Source: JAJYKC01 sp963823105 (GTDB lineage: Bacteria; Acidobacteriota; Terriglobia; Bryobacterales; Bryobacteraceae). From it: a stretch of DNA of 64,000 nt. Position 1 is the first letter of the stretch; each line of letters begins with the position of its first letter. The DNA is taken from the NCBI GenBank assembly GCA_963823105.1, contig CAWGKC010000005.1, positions 1,364,001-1,428,000 on the forward strand, read 5' to 3'. Positions 27,770-38,234 of the stretch are shown here, one piece after another. Below the pieces are notes generated by a model, which saw only the letters and a list, made by a program, of their open reading frames with translations, did no database searches and was not told the DNA's origin. The translations under genes and the position numbers were made by a program.

Positions 27770-28732
27770 CTACCTTCGCTGGCCCGCCAACGCGCCCCGC
27801 TCTTCGCCCAAACCATCCACATAGGAGAGGTACGTCCCGGCGATCCCCTCGCGCAGCCCGATCCCCGGATGCCATCCCAATCCCTGCAACCGCGAAACGT
27901 CCATCCGCTTTCGCGGCGTCCCATCCGGCTTCGAAGCGTCGTGGACAATCTCCGCCTGGCAGCCCGTGATCTCCCGCACCATCTGCGCTAATTCGAGAAT
28001 CGATATCTCCTCGCCCGTCCCCACGTTCACGATCTCCCCGCTGCTGTAGTTCAGCATCAGGAACACCGCCGCCGCCGCCATGTCGTCCACGTGCAAAAAC
28101 TCCCGCCGCGGGCTTCCCGTGCCCCACAGCGTCACCGTCTTCGCCCCGGCCACTTTCGCCTCGTGAAACTTGCGGATCAGCGCCGGCAGCACATGGCTGC
28201 CGTCCGGATCGAAGTTGTCGCCCGGCCCGTATAGATTGGTCGGCATCAGGCAGATCGCGTCGAACCCATATTGTTCGCGGTAAGCCTGGCACATCCGGAT
28301 TCCGGCGATTTTGGCGATCGCGTAGGCGTCGTTGGTCGGCTCCAGCGGCCCCGTCAACAGATACTCCTCCCGGATCGGCTGCGGCGCCATCTTCGGATAA
28401 ATGCAGGAGGAGCCCAGAAACTCCAGCTTCCGCGCCCCGTTGCGGTAGGCCGCGTCGATCACGTTCGTTTGAATCAGCAGATTCTCCCGGATGAACTCGG
28501 CCGGCCGCGTGCTGTTGGCCAGAATTCCGCCCACCTTGGCCGCCGCCAGAAAAACGAATTCCGGCCGCGCCTCGGCGAAAAACCGCTCCACCGCCGCCTG
28601 GGACGTCAGATCCAGATCGGCCTTCCCCCTCAGGATCAGGTTCGAATAGCCCTCGGCCTTCAGCTTCCTTACAATCGCCGATCCCACCAACCCGCGGTGC
28701 CCGGCGACGTAAATCGCCGCGCTCTTATGCAT
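27770..28732 (-). CDS. fcl: GDP-L-fucose synthase
   Basis: It turns GDP-4-keto-6-deoxymannose into GDP-L-fucose. The 320-residue protein has YVAGHRGLVGSAIVRKL at the N-terminus, FLAAAKVGGI near residue 63, the catalytic YAIAKIAGIRMCQAYREQYG near 135 and LMPTNLYGPGDNFD near 160, all typical of Fcl/WcaG. I chose the ATG at 28730-28732; it overlaps the gmd stop by 8 bases, which supports coupling. The end converges with the rmd-like gene 10 bases away. Confidence 0.93.
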   Translation of the reverse strand: MHKSAAIYVAGHRGLVGSAIVRKLKAEGYSNLILRGKADLDLTSQAAVERFFAEARPEFVFLAAAKVGGILANSTRPAEFIRENLLIQTNVIDAAYRNGARKLEFLGSSCIYPKMAPQPIREEYLLTGPLEPTNDAYAIAKIAGIRMCQAYREQYGFDAICLMPTNLYGPGDNFDPDGSHVLPALIRKFHEAKVAGAKTVTLWGTGSPRREFLHVDDMAAAAVFLMLNYSSGEIVNVGTGEEISILELAQMVREITGCQAEIVHDASKPDGTPRKRMDVSRLQGLGWHPGIGLREGIAGTYLSYVDGLGEERGALAGQRR

Positions 28733-29774
28733 AGGCCGTGCCGCTGCTGCGTACGGCGAAGTTGTGTCCGGCATCCCTCAGCGTGCATTCCTGCTTGGCT
28801 TGCTCGAAGTCGTGTTCCACCATCATCTTCACCAGTTCCTTGAAACTGGTCTTCGGTTTCCACTTCAACAGCCGTTCCGCTTTGCTCGGATCGCCCTTCA
28901 GATAATCCACTTCCGACGGCCTCAGATAGCGCGAATCGATCTTCACCACCTGCTTCCAGTTCAGATCCAACTGCTGCGCCGCCTCCTCCAAAAATTCCCG
29001 CACCGAGTAGGAGTTCCCCGTCGCCACCACGAAATCGTCCGGAGTGTGGTGCTGCAGCATCCGCCACATCCCTTCCACATAGTCGCCCGCGAATCCCCAA
29101 TCCCGTTTGGCGTCCAGATTGCCCAGATACAGCGTGTCCTGCAAGCCCAGCTTGATCCGGCACAACGCCCGCGTGATCTTCCGCGTCACAAACGTCTCCC
29201 CCCGGTGCGGAGACTCGTGGTTGAACAGGATGCCGTTCGAAATGAACAGCCCATAAGCTTCCCGGTAATTTACGCAGTACCAGTGCGCCGCCACCTTGCT
29301 CACCGCGTACGGACTCCTTGGGTGAAACGGCGTCGTCTCGCTCTGCGGAGGCGCCGCCGCCCCGAACATCTCCGACGATCCCGCCTGGTACATCCTCACC
29401 GGCTTCCCGCCCGAGGCGTAGTCGTGCATCGCCTCCAGCAGCCGCATCGTCCCCGTCGCCACCACGTCCGCCGTGTACTCCGGCAACTCGAAGGAAACCC
29501 GCACATGCGATTGCGCCGCCAGATTGTAGATCTCGTCCGGCTGCACCTCCTGCAACACCCTCCGCATCGAGCTCCCGTCCGTCATGTCCCCGTAATGCAG
29601 AATCAGCTTCGCCGAGGGGTCGTGCGTGTCCCGGTACAGATGATCCACCCGCCCCGTGTTAAACGAACTGCTTCGCCGCAGCAGACCATGCACTTCGTAT
29701 TGCTTTTCGATCAACAGACTGCTGAGATATGACCCGTCCTGACCCGTGATGCCGGTGATGAATGCTTTTTTCAT
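28725..29774 (-). CDS. gmd: GDP-mannose 4,6-dehydratase
   Basis: It makes GDP-4-keto-6-deoxymannose, the common precursor for GDP-fucose and GDP-rhamnose. The 349-residue protein has KKAFITGITGQDGSYL at the start, LLRRSSSFNTGRV near 37, YNLAAQSHV near 80, the catalytic YAVSKVAAHW near 150, and LGNLDAKRDWGFAGDYVEGMW near 210. ATG at 29772-29774 gives the expected N-terminus; the longer frame to 29837 is not homologous. First gene of the gmd-fcl operon. Confidence 0.95.
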   Translation of the reverse strand: MKKAFITGITGQDGSYLSSLLIEKQYEVHGLLRRSSSFNTGRVDHLYRDTHDPSAKLILHYGDMTDGSSMRRVLQEVQPDEIYNLAAQSHVRVSFELPEYTADVVATGTMRLLEAMHDYASGGKPVRMYQAGSSEMFGAAAPPQSETTPFHPRSPYAVSKVAAHWYCVNYREAYGLFISNGILFNHESPHRGETFVTRKITRALCRIKLGLQDTLYLGNLDAKRDWGFAGDYVEGMWRMLQHHTPDDFVVATGNSYSVREFLEEAAQQLDLNWKQVVKIDSRYLRPSEVDYLKGDPSKAERLLKWKPKTSFKELVKMMVEHDFEQAKQECTLRDAGHNFAVRSSGTAYA

Positions 29775-29808
29775 AAGTCCGTACTTCCCCCTCCCGTCTG
29801 ACTTGTAT

Positions 29809-29837
29809 AGTCTAGCCGAATATCGCGTTTGGTACAA
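29809..29837 (-). promoter_or_regulatory. Candidate promoter for gmd-fcl
   Basis: On the minus strand TTGTAC (29837-29832) and TAGACT (29814-29809) are separated by 17 bases and lie about 35 bases before the gmd ATG. Each matches the sigma-70 consensus at four of six positions. The stretch 29838-30019 beyond it is AT-rich compared with the window and has no gene that I can support. Confidence 0.4.
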
Positions 29838-30019
29838 CCCTTAGATTTGCCGTATTCCTCACCCGTCTCAATAGTTTGCGTCAAATAGTACTAGATCTAC
29901 CAACACCTTCTATGAAGAATTATCAGTAAGAAAATCGACCGATAATTCAACGAATATCTTGGCGATATAAGAGAAACAAATGACCTCAATCCAATCTTTA
30001 ATTGGAGCGCCGCGCCGCC

Positions 30020-31057
30020 TCAATTTAAGAAATAGGTCCGGTACAATGTGTCCCGCTGCTTCGGCGTGAATCCCGCCCCCCGGATCATCCGGCGCAGTTC
30101 TTCCTCGCTCGCCCGGTGGTGCGCTCCCGCCGCCGACACCACGTTTTCCTCGATCATCACGCTGCCCACGTCGTTTCCGCCGAACCGCAGCCCCAGTTGG
30201 CACGTTTTCAGCCCCGGCGTCACCCACGACGACTGGATATTCACGATGTTGTCCAGATAAATCCTGGATATTGCCAGGGTTTTCAGGTATTCCACCGCCG
30301 TCGCCTCTTCTTTCACGAACCGCCCCAGCGACGTGTTTTCCCGCTGAAAGGACCACGGAATAAACGCCGTGAACCCGCCGGTGTCTTCCTGAATCCGCCG
30401 CACGATGTCGAAGTGGTTCATCCGCTGCTCCACCGTCTCCCCGCATCCGAACATCATCGTCGCCGTCGTCCGCAGCCCCAGCCCGTGCGCCGTCCGATGC
30501 ACCTCGATCCAGTCCCGCGAAGACGACTTCAGCCGGCTGATCCGCCGCCGCACGTCGTCGTCCAGGATCTCCGCCCCTCCCCCGGGGATCGATTGCAGCC
30601 CCGCGTCCCGCAGCCGCGCGATCGTGTCCCGCAGCGTCAATCCGCTCACCTCGGCGATGTTCACGATCTCCGGCGCCGAAAAACAGTGGTTCCAGATCTT
30701 ATCGCCGAACCGGTCCTTGATCGCCCGCAGCAGATCTTCATACCATTCGATCTTCAACTCCGGATGCAGCCCTCCCTGCATCAGGATCCCCGTCCCCCCC
30801 AGGTCGATCGTCTCCTGAATCTTGTCGAAGATCGTCTCCCGCGAGTGGATGTAGCCTTCCTTGTGCCCCATCGGCCGGTAAAAGGCGCAAAAGCTGCAAT
30901 ACTCCGTGCAGAAGTTCGTGTAGTTGATGTTGCGGTCGACAATATAGGTGGCCACCCCTTCCGGATGCAGCTTGCGCCGCACCGCGTCCGCCTCCATCCC
31001 GATCTCCACCAGATCGCCACTCTCGAACATCTCAATCGCTTCCGCTCGCGTAATCAT
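30020..31057 (-). CDS. mqnC: Cyclic dehypoxanthinyl futalosine synthase
   Basis: A radical-SAM enzyme of the futalosine route to menaquinone. The 345-residue protein has the cluster-binding motif CTEYCSFC near residue 50 (CxxxCxxC), then LMQGGLHPELKIEWYEDL and GGGAEILDDDVR, and the C-terminal FGGNDVGSVMIEENVVSAAG typical of MqnC. Its ATG overlaps the mqnA stop (31054-31057). The presence of mqnA and mqnC shows that this organism uses the futalosine rather than the classical Men pathway. Confidence 0.95.
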   Translation of the reverse strand: MITRAEAIEMFESGDLVEIGMEADAVRRKLHPEGVATYIVDRNINYTNFCTEYCSFCAFYRPMGHKEGYIHSRETIFDKIQETIDLGGTGILMQGGLHPELKIEWYEDLLRAIKDRFGDKIWNHCFSAPEIVNIAEVSGLTLRDTIARLRDAGLQSIPGGGAEILDDDVRRRISRLKSSSRDWIEVHRTAHGLGLRTTATMMFGCGETVEQRMNHFDIVRRIQEDTGGFTAFIPWSFQRENTSLGRFVKEEATAVEYLKTLAISRIYLDNIVNIQSSWVTPGLKTCQLGLRFGGNDVGSVMIEENVVSAAGAHHRASEEELRRMIRGAGFTPKQRDTLYRTYFLN

Positions 31058-31881
31058 GATGCCGCCGTCTCCGCCGCGCTGAGAAAGGAGGATTCCGGCA
31101 ACGCCCGCGCGTATTCAAGAAATCGCGCCATACCGGCGTATTCCTCCGCTCCCAGCTCGTACACGATATTGTCTCTCAAATAGCTGGCCGCCAGCGTCTC
31201 CGGAATGCCCCGCCGGCCATGTTCGGCGGCGGCGATCTCCTCCAGGCGCTCGGCCCCGAACCGGTACGAATCGAGAAAATCCTCCGCCCGGAAACGCTCT
31301 CCGTCAAGCGGCCCCGGCCCCGCCCACATCGCGAATACCATCGGCAGTCCGGTCATCTCCCGCCACTCCCGCCCCAAATCGAGCGTCGCGTGCCCGATCG
31401 CCGCCGGGTCGATGCGCAGCGCCGGATCGCCGATCACCAGCGCCGCGTCGTTGTCCTTCAGCATCGCCTCCCAATCGGGCGATTCCTTCCGTACCTCCGG
31501 CCTCGCCCCGTAACGCCGCTCCAGCACGATCCGCGCCAGCTCCACCGACGTCCGCGAGCCGCTGTCGGCCGCCAGCGTCCGGATTCGTCCGAACGGCGCC
31601 TTCGAGATCAACAGAATGCTCCGCACCGCTCCCCGGCTGGCGATCCCCACCCCCGGAAGCGCCTCCAGCCCCTGCCGCGCCATCTCCATCACCGGCACCA
31701 GCCCCACCTCCGCCCGCCCGTCCGCCAATCGGTCCGCGCACTCCGATGGCAGCCGGAATTCCAGGTCGAACGCGCCCCGCTGCCGCCCATGCAGCATGCC
31801 CCATACCAGCGGCGCCGTATTCAGATAACTCACCGCGCAAACTCTAGGACGAATCGGATGGATCAAGGGGTATTTTAACAA
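31054..31881 (-). CDS. mqnA: Chorismate dehydratase
   Basis: MqnA starts the futalosine menaquinone pathway by dehydrating chorismate. The 275-residue protein has the family motif VSYLNTAPLVWGM near residue 18, EVGLVPVMEMAR near 60 and VIGDPAL near 150, with a periplasmic-binding-protein-like fold. It is the first gene of an mqnA-mqnC operon (ATGA overlap) and is divergent from the NHL protein gene. Confidence 0.92.
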   Translation of the reverse strand: MLKYPLIHPIRPRVCAVSYLNTAPLVWGMLHGRQRGAFDLEFRLPSECADRLADGRAEVGLVPVMEMARQGLEALPGVGIASRGAVRSILLISKAPFGRIRTLAADSGSRTSVELARIVLERRYGARPEVRKESPDWEAMLKDNDAALVIGDPALRIDPAAIGHATLDLGREWREMTGLPMVFAMWAGPGPLDGERFRAEDFLDSYRFGAERLEEIAAAEHGRRGIPETLAASYLRDNIVYELGAEEYAGMARFLEYARALPESSFLSAAETAAS

Positions 31882-31961
31882 CTTCGCCCATCGGCGGCGA
31901 AGAGATGTTTATGCTATGTATAGGGATGGCGCTTCCCGCGTGCGTCAGGGAAAAAACTCCA

Positions 31962-34900
31962 ATGAAATCCATTTACTCGATCTTTGTTTCCATTTTTCTG
32001 GCTGGCGCGGCGCTGCCCTCCCTGGCTCAAACCTCCATCAACAACATCCCTTCGCGCCTTCTCGGCCAAGCCGTGCTGGAACGCCTCAACGTCACCGCCA
32101 CCGCTCCCAACCTGCTCGACGGCAGGGAACTCAATAGCCCCCAATCGGTCGCCCTCGACACCTCCGTCTCCCCTCCCATCCTCTACGTCGCCGACACGTT
32201 TAACAACCGCGTGCTCGCCTGGAAAAACGCCACCACCGCCCTGAGCGGCGCTTTCGCCGATCTCGTCCTCGGCCAGCCCGATAACTATTCCAGCTCCCCG
32301 CAATCGGCTACCGGCAATTTCAGCCGCGGCCTCGCCTTCCCCACCGCCGTCGCCGTCGACGCCAAAGGCAATCTCTATATCGCCGACGCAGGCAACAACC
32401 GCATCCTTCGCTTCCCCAAACCCTTCAGCCAAACCAACGGCTACACCCCGGACCTCGTTCTCGGCCAGCCCGGACTCACCACCGCCGTCGCTAACCAGGG
32501 CCAGCTCAATCCCGGACCCAATACCTTGGCTCTGTTCGCCAGCGCCGGCCCGTTTCAAGCCGGCATGGCCTTCGACACCACCGGCAACCTGTGGGTCACC
32601 GACCCCGGCAACAATCGCGTCCTTCGCTTCAACTCGGCTGTGCTGCCCACCGGCGCCGCCAACGATCCCAACGCCGACCTCGTTCTCGGCGAGTCCGTCT
32701 TCACCAGCAACGCCATCCCGCCGAATTCCACCCCCATCAAGAAAAACTTCCTCGCCGCTCCCGGCTACCTCGCCTTCGACCCTACCGGCAATCTCTACGT
32801 CGCCGACGGCGCCATCCGCGTGCTCGTTTACACCCCGCCCTTCTATGCCGGCGAGGGCGCCTCCCGCATCATGGGCGTCGACGTTCCCACATTAACCAAC
32901 CCCAAACCCGCTCCCGTCAGCGCCAGAACCCTCGGGGCCGCCAATTTCCCGCCCCAGGGAATCTTCTTCATCGGCAATAATCCTTTTGTTTGCGATCCGG
33001 CCAACAATCGCATCCTCGGCTACCCTCCCTTCAGCCAATGGCCGCCAGAGGCCACTCAGTTCGGCCCCACCGCCAACTTCGTTTTCTCCCAGGCCGACTT
33101 CGCCTCCAGCAAATTGAACTCCGGCAACCCCCAGCCCTCCGCTTCCACCGTCAGCTCCCCGGCCGGCGCCATCACCAACGGAACCGATCTTTATATCGCC
33201 GACGCCGGCAACAATCGCGTCCTCGATTTCCCCATCGTCGCCGGCACTTTCACAGCCGCCTCCCGCGTCTTCGGTCAAATCGATTTTCCCTATAATTCCG
33301 TGAATCTCATCGAAGGCCGCGAGTTCTACCTCTTCGCCGGCAATCAAAATATCAGTGGCGTCAATTTCGCCTTCCCCGGCGGCAGCGCCGTCATCGACCC
33401 CAATTCCACTCCGCCTCATCTCTATGTCGCCGACGCCGGCAACAACCGCGTCCTCGGCTTTAACGACTACCGCCAGATCACCGCCGGCCAGAAGGCCGAT
33501 CTCGTCATCGGCCAGCCCGATTTCTTTACCGCCCTCGTCAACTACCCCACCAACAAGGGGACCTCCCCTTCCGCCACCAGCCTCTACTCGCCCGCCGGCA
33601 TGGCCGTCGATTCGAACGGCAATCTCTGGGTCGCCGATTCCGGCAACGGCCGCGTCCTCCGCTTCCCGCAGCCCTTCAAACAGCCCGCCGGCGCCACGCA
33701 AACCGCCTCCGTCGTTCTCGGCCAAGCCTATTTTAACCAGGTCGTCACCGACCCCACCGCTTCCACCATGCGTAGCCCCTATGGACTCGCCCTCACCCAG
33801 GAGGGCGATCTTCTCGCCTCCGACCAGTTCCATAACCGCATTCTGTTCTTCCAAAAACCGAAAAGCGGCGATTTCAGCGACGGCCAGTTGGCCTCCGCCG
33901 TCATCGGCCAGCCCGACTTCACCTCCGTCGTCGGCAACAACCCCGCCGCCGGCAGCGGTGGATTGGCCGGCCCGCACATGATCGCCACCGACCACGGCGA
34001 CCAGCTCTACGTCGCCGACACCGGCAACGGCCGCGTCGCCATCTACCGCGACATCCCCACCGCCGGCACCAACCCCACCGTCTCCATCTCCATTCAAGGC
34101 CTCAATCAACCCACCGGCGTCGCAGTAAATCAAGCCACCGGCGAGATCTGGGTCGCCAATACGCTCGCCAACAACATTATCCGTTTCCCCAATTACGACC
34201 AGATCCTCATCGGCAATGGCGCTCCCACCGACACCATCGTCGATTTCGAACCCCTCGCGATCTCACTCGACACCGCCGGCAATCCCATCGTTCCCGACGC
34301 CGACAATCGCGTGGTTTTCTTTTACCCCGCCCTCGGCCTCGGCAACGCCAACGCCGCCAACTATTTCCACCGCTACGCCCCAGGCATGCTCGATTCCCTC
34401 TTCGGAACCTTCGCCAAAAACACCGCTTCGGCCGCCTCTCTGCCCCTGCCCACTTCGCTCGGCGACATCCAGGTACTGGTCAACGGCGTCGCCGCTCCCC
34501 TCCTCTACACCTCTCCCACTCAGATCAATTTCCAGGTCCCCATGGCCACCCCCACCGGCCCCCAGGATTTCGAGGTCCTCCAGGTTTCCACCAACCAGGT
34601 CCTCTCCGACGGACTCTACAGCGTCGAGCAGTCCTCTCCCGGCTTCTTCAGCCTGGACCGCTCCGGCACCGGCCCCCTCGCCGCCATTAACAACGACGAC
34701 GGCAAGCCCAATAGCTCCACCGACCCGGTCAAGGCCGGCCATTACATCTCGCATCTTCGGCACCGGCCAGGGCGTGGTCAACGGCGCTCCGCCCGACGGG
34801 TCTCCCGCCACCGGCGCCGTCCCCACTTCCCAGCAACCCCAGGTCTACGCCGGCGGAACCGACTTCCTCCCGCCCTCCGCCGTCGAATACTCCGGCCTCG

Positions 34901-35061
34901 CCCCCGGCTTCGTCGGCCTCTGGCAGATCAACATCCAGATTCCATCCAACGCCGCCCCCGGCGCCACCACCGTCGTCGTATTATTTAAGGGCAATCCGAG
35001 TAACCAGGACGCCGCCGGCGAGCATTTGGCCGCGCCCGCGACCATTTACATCGGCCAGTAA
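31962..35061 (+). CDS. Exported NHL-repeat protein with Solibacter C-terminal domain, frameshifted
   Basis: I chose ATG 31962, which gives a normal signal (MKSIYSIFVSIFLAGAALPS); frames open to 31905. NHL-type propeller repeats follow, each with text such as LYIADAGNNRILRF and LWVADSGNGRVLRF. The last part is a TIGR03437 domain (IQVLVNGVAAPLLYTSPTQI). At about 34752 an extra C shifts the frame: GHYIS should continue as IFGTGQGVVNGAPPDG, which lies in the next frame and ends normally at 35061. Without correction the product has a basic nonsense tail ending at 34988. Confidence 0.8.
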
Positions 35062-35079
35062 AAAAAGGACTGCCTCCCT

Positions 35080-35944
35080 ATGCCCTTCTGCACCTCGTGT
35101 GGGGCGTCGAACGCCCCCGACGCCCGTTTCTGCCCCGGCTGCGGCCAGCCCCTCTCCGGCGCCGGTCCGCTTCCGGCGCCCGCGTTTCCCGCCGTCCCCA
35201 AGCTCGAATACGAAATCGTCGGCAGTAATCTCCAGATCGCCCGCCTCAAGCTCAAGCCCGGCCAGGAGGTTTACGCCGAAGCCGGCAAGATGATCTACAA
35301 AACCCCGTCGGTGAGCTGGGACACCCGCATGAGCGGCCAGTCGCTGGGCGAAAAAATCTGGGGCGCCGTCCAACGCAAGCTCATGGGCGAGTCGCTCTTT
35401 CTCACCTACTTCCGCACCCCCGTCCCCGGCGAGGCCGGTTTCGCCGGCAGCTATCCCGGTAAAATCCAAGCCTACGAACTCGCCCCCGGCCAGGTGCTGA
35501 TGGCCCAGCGCGACGCCTTCCTTCTCGCCGAGACTTCTGTTCAACTCCACATCGCCCTCGTCAAGAAACTCGGCGCGGGAATCTTCGGCGGCGAGGGCTT
35601 CATTCTCGAACAACTCACCGGTCCCGGCATCGTCTTCATCCACGCCGGCGGCGATCACGTCGAATTCAACCTCCAGGCCGGCGAATCCATCCAGATCGAA
35701 ACCGGCTGCATCGTCGCCTTCGACGGCACCGTCGATTACGACATTCAAATGGTGGGCAACATCCGCAGCATGTTGTTCGGCGGCGAAGGCATCTTCCTCG
35801 CCACCCTCACCGGTCCCGGCAAAGTCGTCGTCCAGAGCATGACGCTTTCCAAGCTCCGCCGCGAACTCGCCCCGCACCCCCACGGCGGCGACGAGCACAA
35901 AGGACTCGACGTCTTAAGCGGCATCTTCTTCGAGCGACGATTAG
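35080..35944 (+). CDS. AIM24/TIGR00266 protein with N-terminal zinc ribbon
   Basis: The product starts with a zinc ribbon (CTSCGASNAPDARFCPGCG, residues 4-22). From about residue 42 it is an AIM24 beta-helix domain (LEYEIVGSNLQIARLKL, EAGKMIYKTPSVSWDT, MLFGGEGIFLATLTGPG). Family homology ends near 35930 (LSGIFF). As sequenced, the frame does not stop there but runs to 36324, overlapping the CHAD gene by 368 bases with a basic nonsense tail. A stop in the +1 frame (GAC GAT TAG, ending 35944) is the probable true end, so one extra base is suspected. Function of bacterial AIM24 proteins is unknown. Confidence 0.75.
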
Positions 35945-35956
35945 CTTCCGCCGCCC

Positions 35957-36817
35957 ATGGCTTACCGGCTGAAACTCGACGAGCCGATTTCCGCCGGAGT
36001 AAAACGGATCTCCGCGGAGGAACTCCAGTCCGCCGCCAAACGCCTCGGCGCCGCCGTGGAGCGCGAAGAGAGCGCCGCCGAAGCCATTCACGAAGCCCGC
36101 AAGAGCGTCAAAAAAATTCGCGCCATGCTCCGGTTGTTCCGCCCCGGTCCCGGCGCAGCCTTCGCCTCCGAAGACAAAAAACTCCGCGAGGCCGGCGCCA
36201 AGCTCGCCCGCCTTCGCGACGCCGAGGTCCTGCTCGAAGTCTTCGACGGGCTCGTCCGCAAATACCCAGGCGAGCTGAGCCAGCGCACCGCCGCCACCTT
36301 CCGCCGCCGCCTCGCCGCCCGTAAGATTCGCATCGACGGGGAAGCCAAAACCGGCCGTCTGTTGGAGCGGGTCTGCGCCAAGCTCCAGGCCTGCGAAAAA
36401 CGCTCCGAAACCTGGCCGCTTCCCCTCGACGGCGTTCCCGCCGTCGCTTCCGGACTCGAAGCCGCCTTCCGCCGCGCGCGCAAGGCCATGAAATACGCGC
36501 GCCGCCACCCGGAGGCGGAAAATTTCCATCGTTGGCGAAAGCGCGTCCAGGATCATCTCTATCAAACCCGCCTTCTCGCGAACTTCTATGGCGATTCCTC
36601 CCGCGCCCGCGCGAGGAATTTGAAAAAACTCCAAACCCAGCTCGGCGACGATCACAACCTCGAAGTCCTTCGCCAGACACTCGCTCCCCATCCACGCTGG
36701 ACCGCCGTGATCGGCCGCTATCAAAACGAACTCCGTTCCTCCGCCCTCGCGCTCGGCGATCGGATCTACGCGGAAGGCCCCCCTTGCTTTTCGCCGCCCC
36801 GTGGCGTATCTTCATAA
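35957..36817 (+). CDS. CHAD domain protein
   Basis: CHAD proteins are helical bundles that bind inorganic polyphosphate through conserved His and basic residues. The 286-residue product has two CHAD halves, with IHEARKSVKKIRAMLRLFR near residue 45 and FHRWRKRVQDHLYQTRLL near 192, and many Arg/Lys. Length is normal for a CHAD-only protein. It lies 12 bases after the likely end of the AIM24 gene. The C-terminus after LGDRIYAEG is short and unconserved. Confidence 0.85.
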   Translation: MAYRLKLDEPISAGVKRISAEELQSAAKRLGAAVEREESAAEAIHEARKSVKKIRAMLRLFRPGPGAAFASEDKKLREAGAKLARLRDAEVLLEVFDGLVRKYPGELSQRTAATFRRRLAARKIRIDGEAKTGRLLERVCAKLQACEKRSETWPLPLDGVPAVASGLEAAFRRARKAMKYARRHPEAENFHRWRKRVQDHLYQTRLLANFYGDSSRARARNLKKLQTQLGDDHNLEVLRQTLAPHPRWTAVIGRYQNELRSSALALGDRIYAEGPPCFSPPRGVSS

Positions 36818-36848
36818 TCCTCCGGAGCGAAGTAGAAAAGGAGCAGCC

Positions 36849-37535
36849 ATGACCCGCAGAGACTGGATTCAACTCGCCGCCGCCGGCGCCATCGCCCAAT
36901 CGGTGCAAGCGGCCGCCGCGCCGTTTACCCTCCCCCCGCTCCCCTACGCCTACGACGCGCTCGAACCCTACATCGACGCGCAGACGATGCAAATCCACCA
37001 CGACAAACACCACCAAGCCTACGTCGACAATCTCAACAAAGCCGTCGCCTCCGATCCCTCGCTCGCCGGAAAGAGCCTCGACGATCTCCTCTCGAATCTC
37101 GACGCGCTTCCCTCCGCCGTGCGAACCCAGATTCGCAATCAGGGCGGAGGCCACGCCAACCATAGCCTCTTCTGGAACACTCTCACCCCCGCCTCGAAGC
37201 AGAAAATGCCCTCGGGCAAACTCGCCGCCGCCATCGATCAAGCCTTCGGGAGCCAGGACAAATTGGAAGCCGCCCTCAAGGCCTCCTCCTCCGGCGTGTT
37301 CGGCAGCGGCTGGGGCTGGCTGTCGCTCGATAAGACCGGCAAGCTCGCCGTCACATCCCTCCCCAATCAGGACTCGCTCCTGTCGTCGGGCAACCGTCCC
37401 CTCCTCGGCATCGATGTCTGGGAGCACGCCTACTATCTCAAATACCAAAACCGGCGCCCGGAATATCTCGCCGCCATCTTCCACGTCGTCAACTGGGATT
37501 TCGTCTCTTCGCGCTACGAGGAGATGACCCGCTGA
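36849..37535 (+). CDS. sod: Exported Fe/Mn superoxide dismutase
   Basis: The enzyme converts superoxide to peroxide and oxygen. I chose ATG 36849, which follows a GGAGC site and gives MTRRDWIQLAAAGAIAQSVQA, a twin-arginine-like export signal; the frame is open to 36801. The mature protein starts near PFTLPPLPYAYDALEP. Metal ligands are visible: the His of MQIHHDKHH, His in GGGHANHSLFW, and Asp/His in DVWEHAYYLKYQN. Export to the periplasm is the unusual feature; most Fe/Mn SODs are cytoplasmic. Confidence 0.92.
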   Translation: MTRRDWIQLAAAGAIAQSVQAAAAPFTLPPLPYAYDALEPYIDAQTMQIHHDKHHQAYVDNLNKAVASDPSLAGKSLDDLLSNLDALPSAVRTQIRNQGGGHANHSLFWNTLTPASKQKMPSGKLAAAIDQAFGSQDKLEAALKASSSGVFGSGWGWLSLDKTGKLAVTSLPNQDSLLSSGNRPLLGIDVWEHAYYLKYQNRRPEYLAAIFHVVNWDFVSSRYEEMTR

Positions 37536-37571
37536 CCTCCCGCGCCCCGGTTTCTACCCCGTCCGTCCGGA

Positions 37572-38171
37572 TCAGTCCTTCTCCGGCCGGAGCGCCACGC
37601 CCGGCGGTACCCAGGAACAAAAAACATCCTCGTCCGCGCCGCATATCTCCGGGTGTTCCTTCAACTGCCCAGTAAACGCGTTCAACGAGTCCATTCGCCG
37701 CGAGGCCACGATCGCCATATCGTGATCGCTCTCGCTGCGGCGCACCAGATAGATCAACCTCACGTGCCCGCTTCGCCGTGGGAACCGGACCGGCGGCGCC
37801 GGCGGCTCTGGAGTGGCTACAGTTTTTCCATCCCGCGTATCCTCGGCCGAAAGGAATCGAATCCGCACCTCTCCGTGCCTCGCGCCTCGCACCGAGTAGT
37901 GGATCGTCCGATACCCAACCAGATCGCCGGAGGAAATGAACGTCGTGCCGTTTCCTTGCGGCGCAAGTCCCGTCGCATCGAACCGTCCGGACTTCGTCAA
38001 CGGCATTACCGCCCGCAACTTCCACCCTGGCGCCAAATCCATATACGAATTGTCGTTCGCCGCCACGCCGCCCGCCGCGACCGCCGGGACGCGCTTGTGT
38101 ACGCACGCTCCCATCGCCATCGCCCACGCCGCCAGCGTGATCGCCGCAACCTCGTTCCGCAACGCCTTCAT
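37572..38171 (-). CDS. Lipoprotein of unknown function
   Basis: I chose the ATG at 38169-38171, giving a 199-residue product with a signal ending in AMAMGAC, a lipobox-like site. The mature part contains SYMDLAPGWKLRAVMPLTKSG, a piece (TTFISSGDLVGYRTIHYSV) of strands, and VRLIYLVRRSESDHDMAIVAS. This resembles other acidobacterial lipoproteins that I cannot name. It is convergent with sod and divergent from the hydrolase gene. Confidence 0.65.
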   Translation of the reverse strand: MKALRNEVAAITLAAWAMAMGACVHKRVPAVAAGGVAANDNSYMDLAPGWKLRAVMPLTKSGRFDATGLAPQGNGTTFISSGDLVGYRTIHYSVRGARHGEVRIRFLSAEDTRDGKTVATPEPPAPPVRFPRRSGHVRLIYLVRRSESDHDMAIVASRRMDSLNAFTGQLKEHPEICGADEDVFCSWVPPGVALRPEKD

Positions 38172-38234
38172 CGCATCATCCGCCTCACGCAATCGCCCCA
38201 CGCAACGCCCGCGCTACCATCGAGTATACTTGGC

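Noticed and set aside
30020..31057. MqnE or CofH as an alternative for the radical-SAM gene
   Set aside because: The C-terminal FGGNDVGSVMIEENVV and the direct link with mqnA fit MqnC better.
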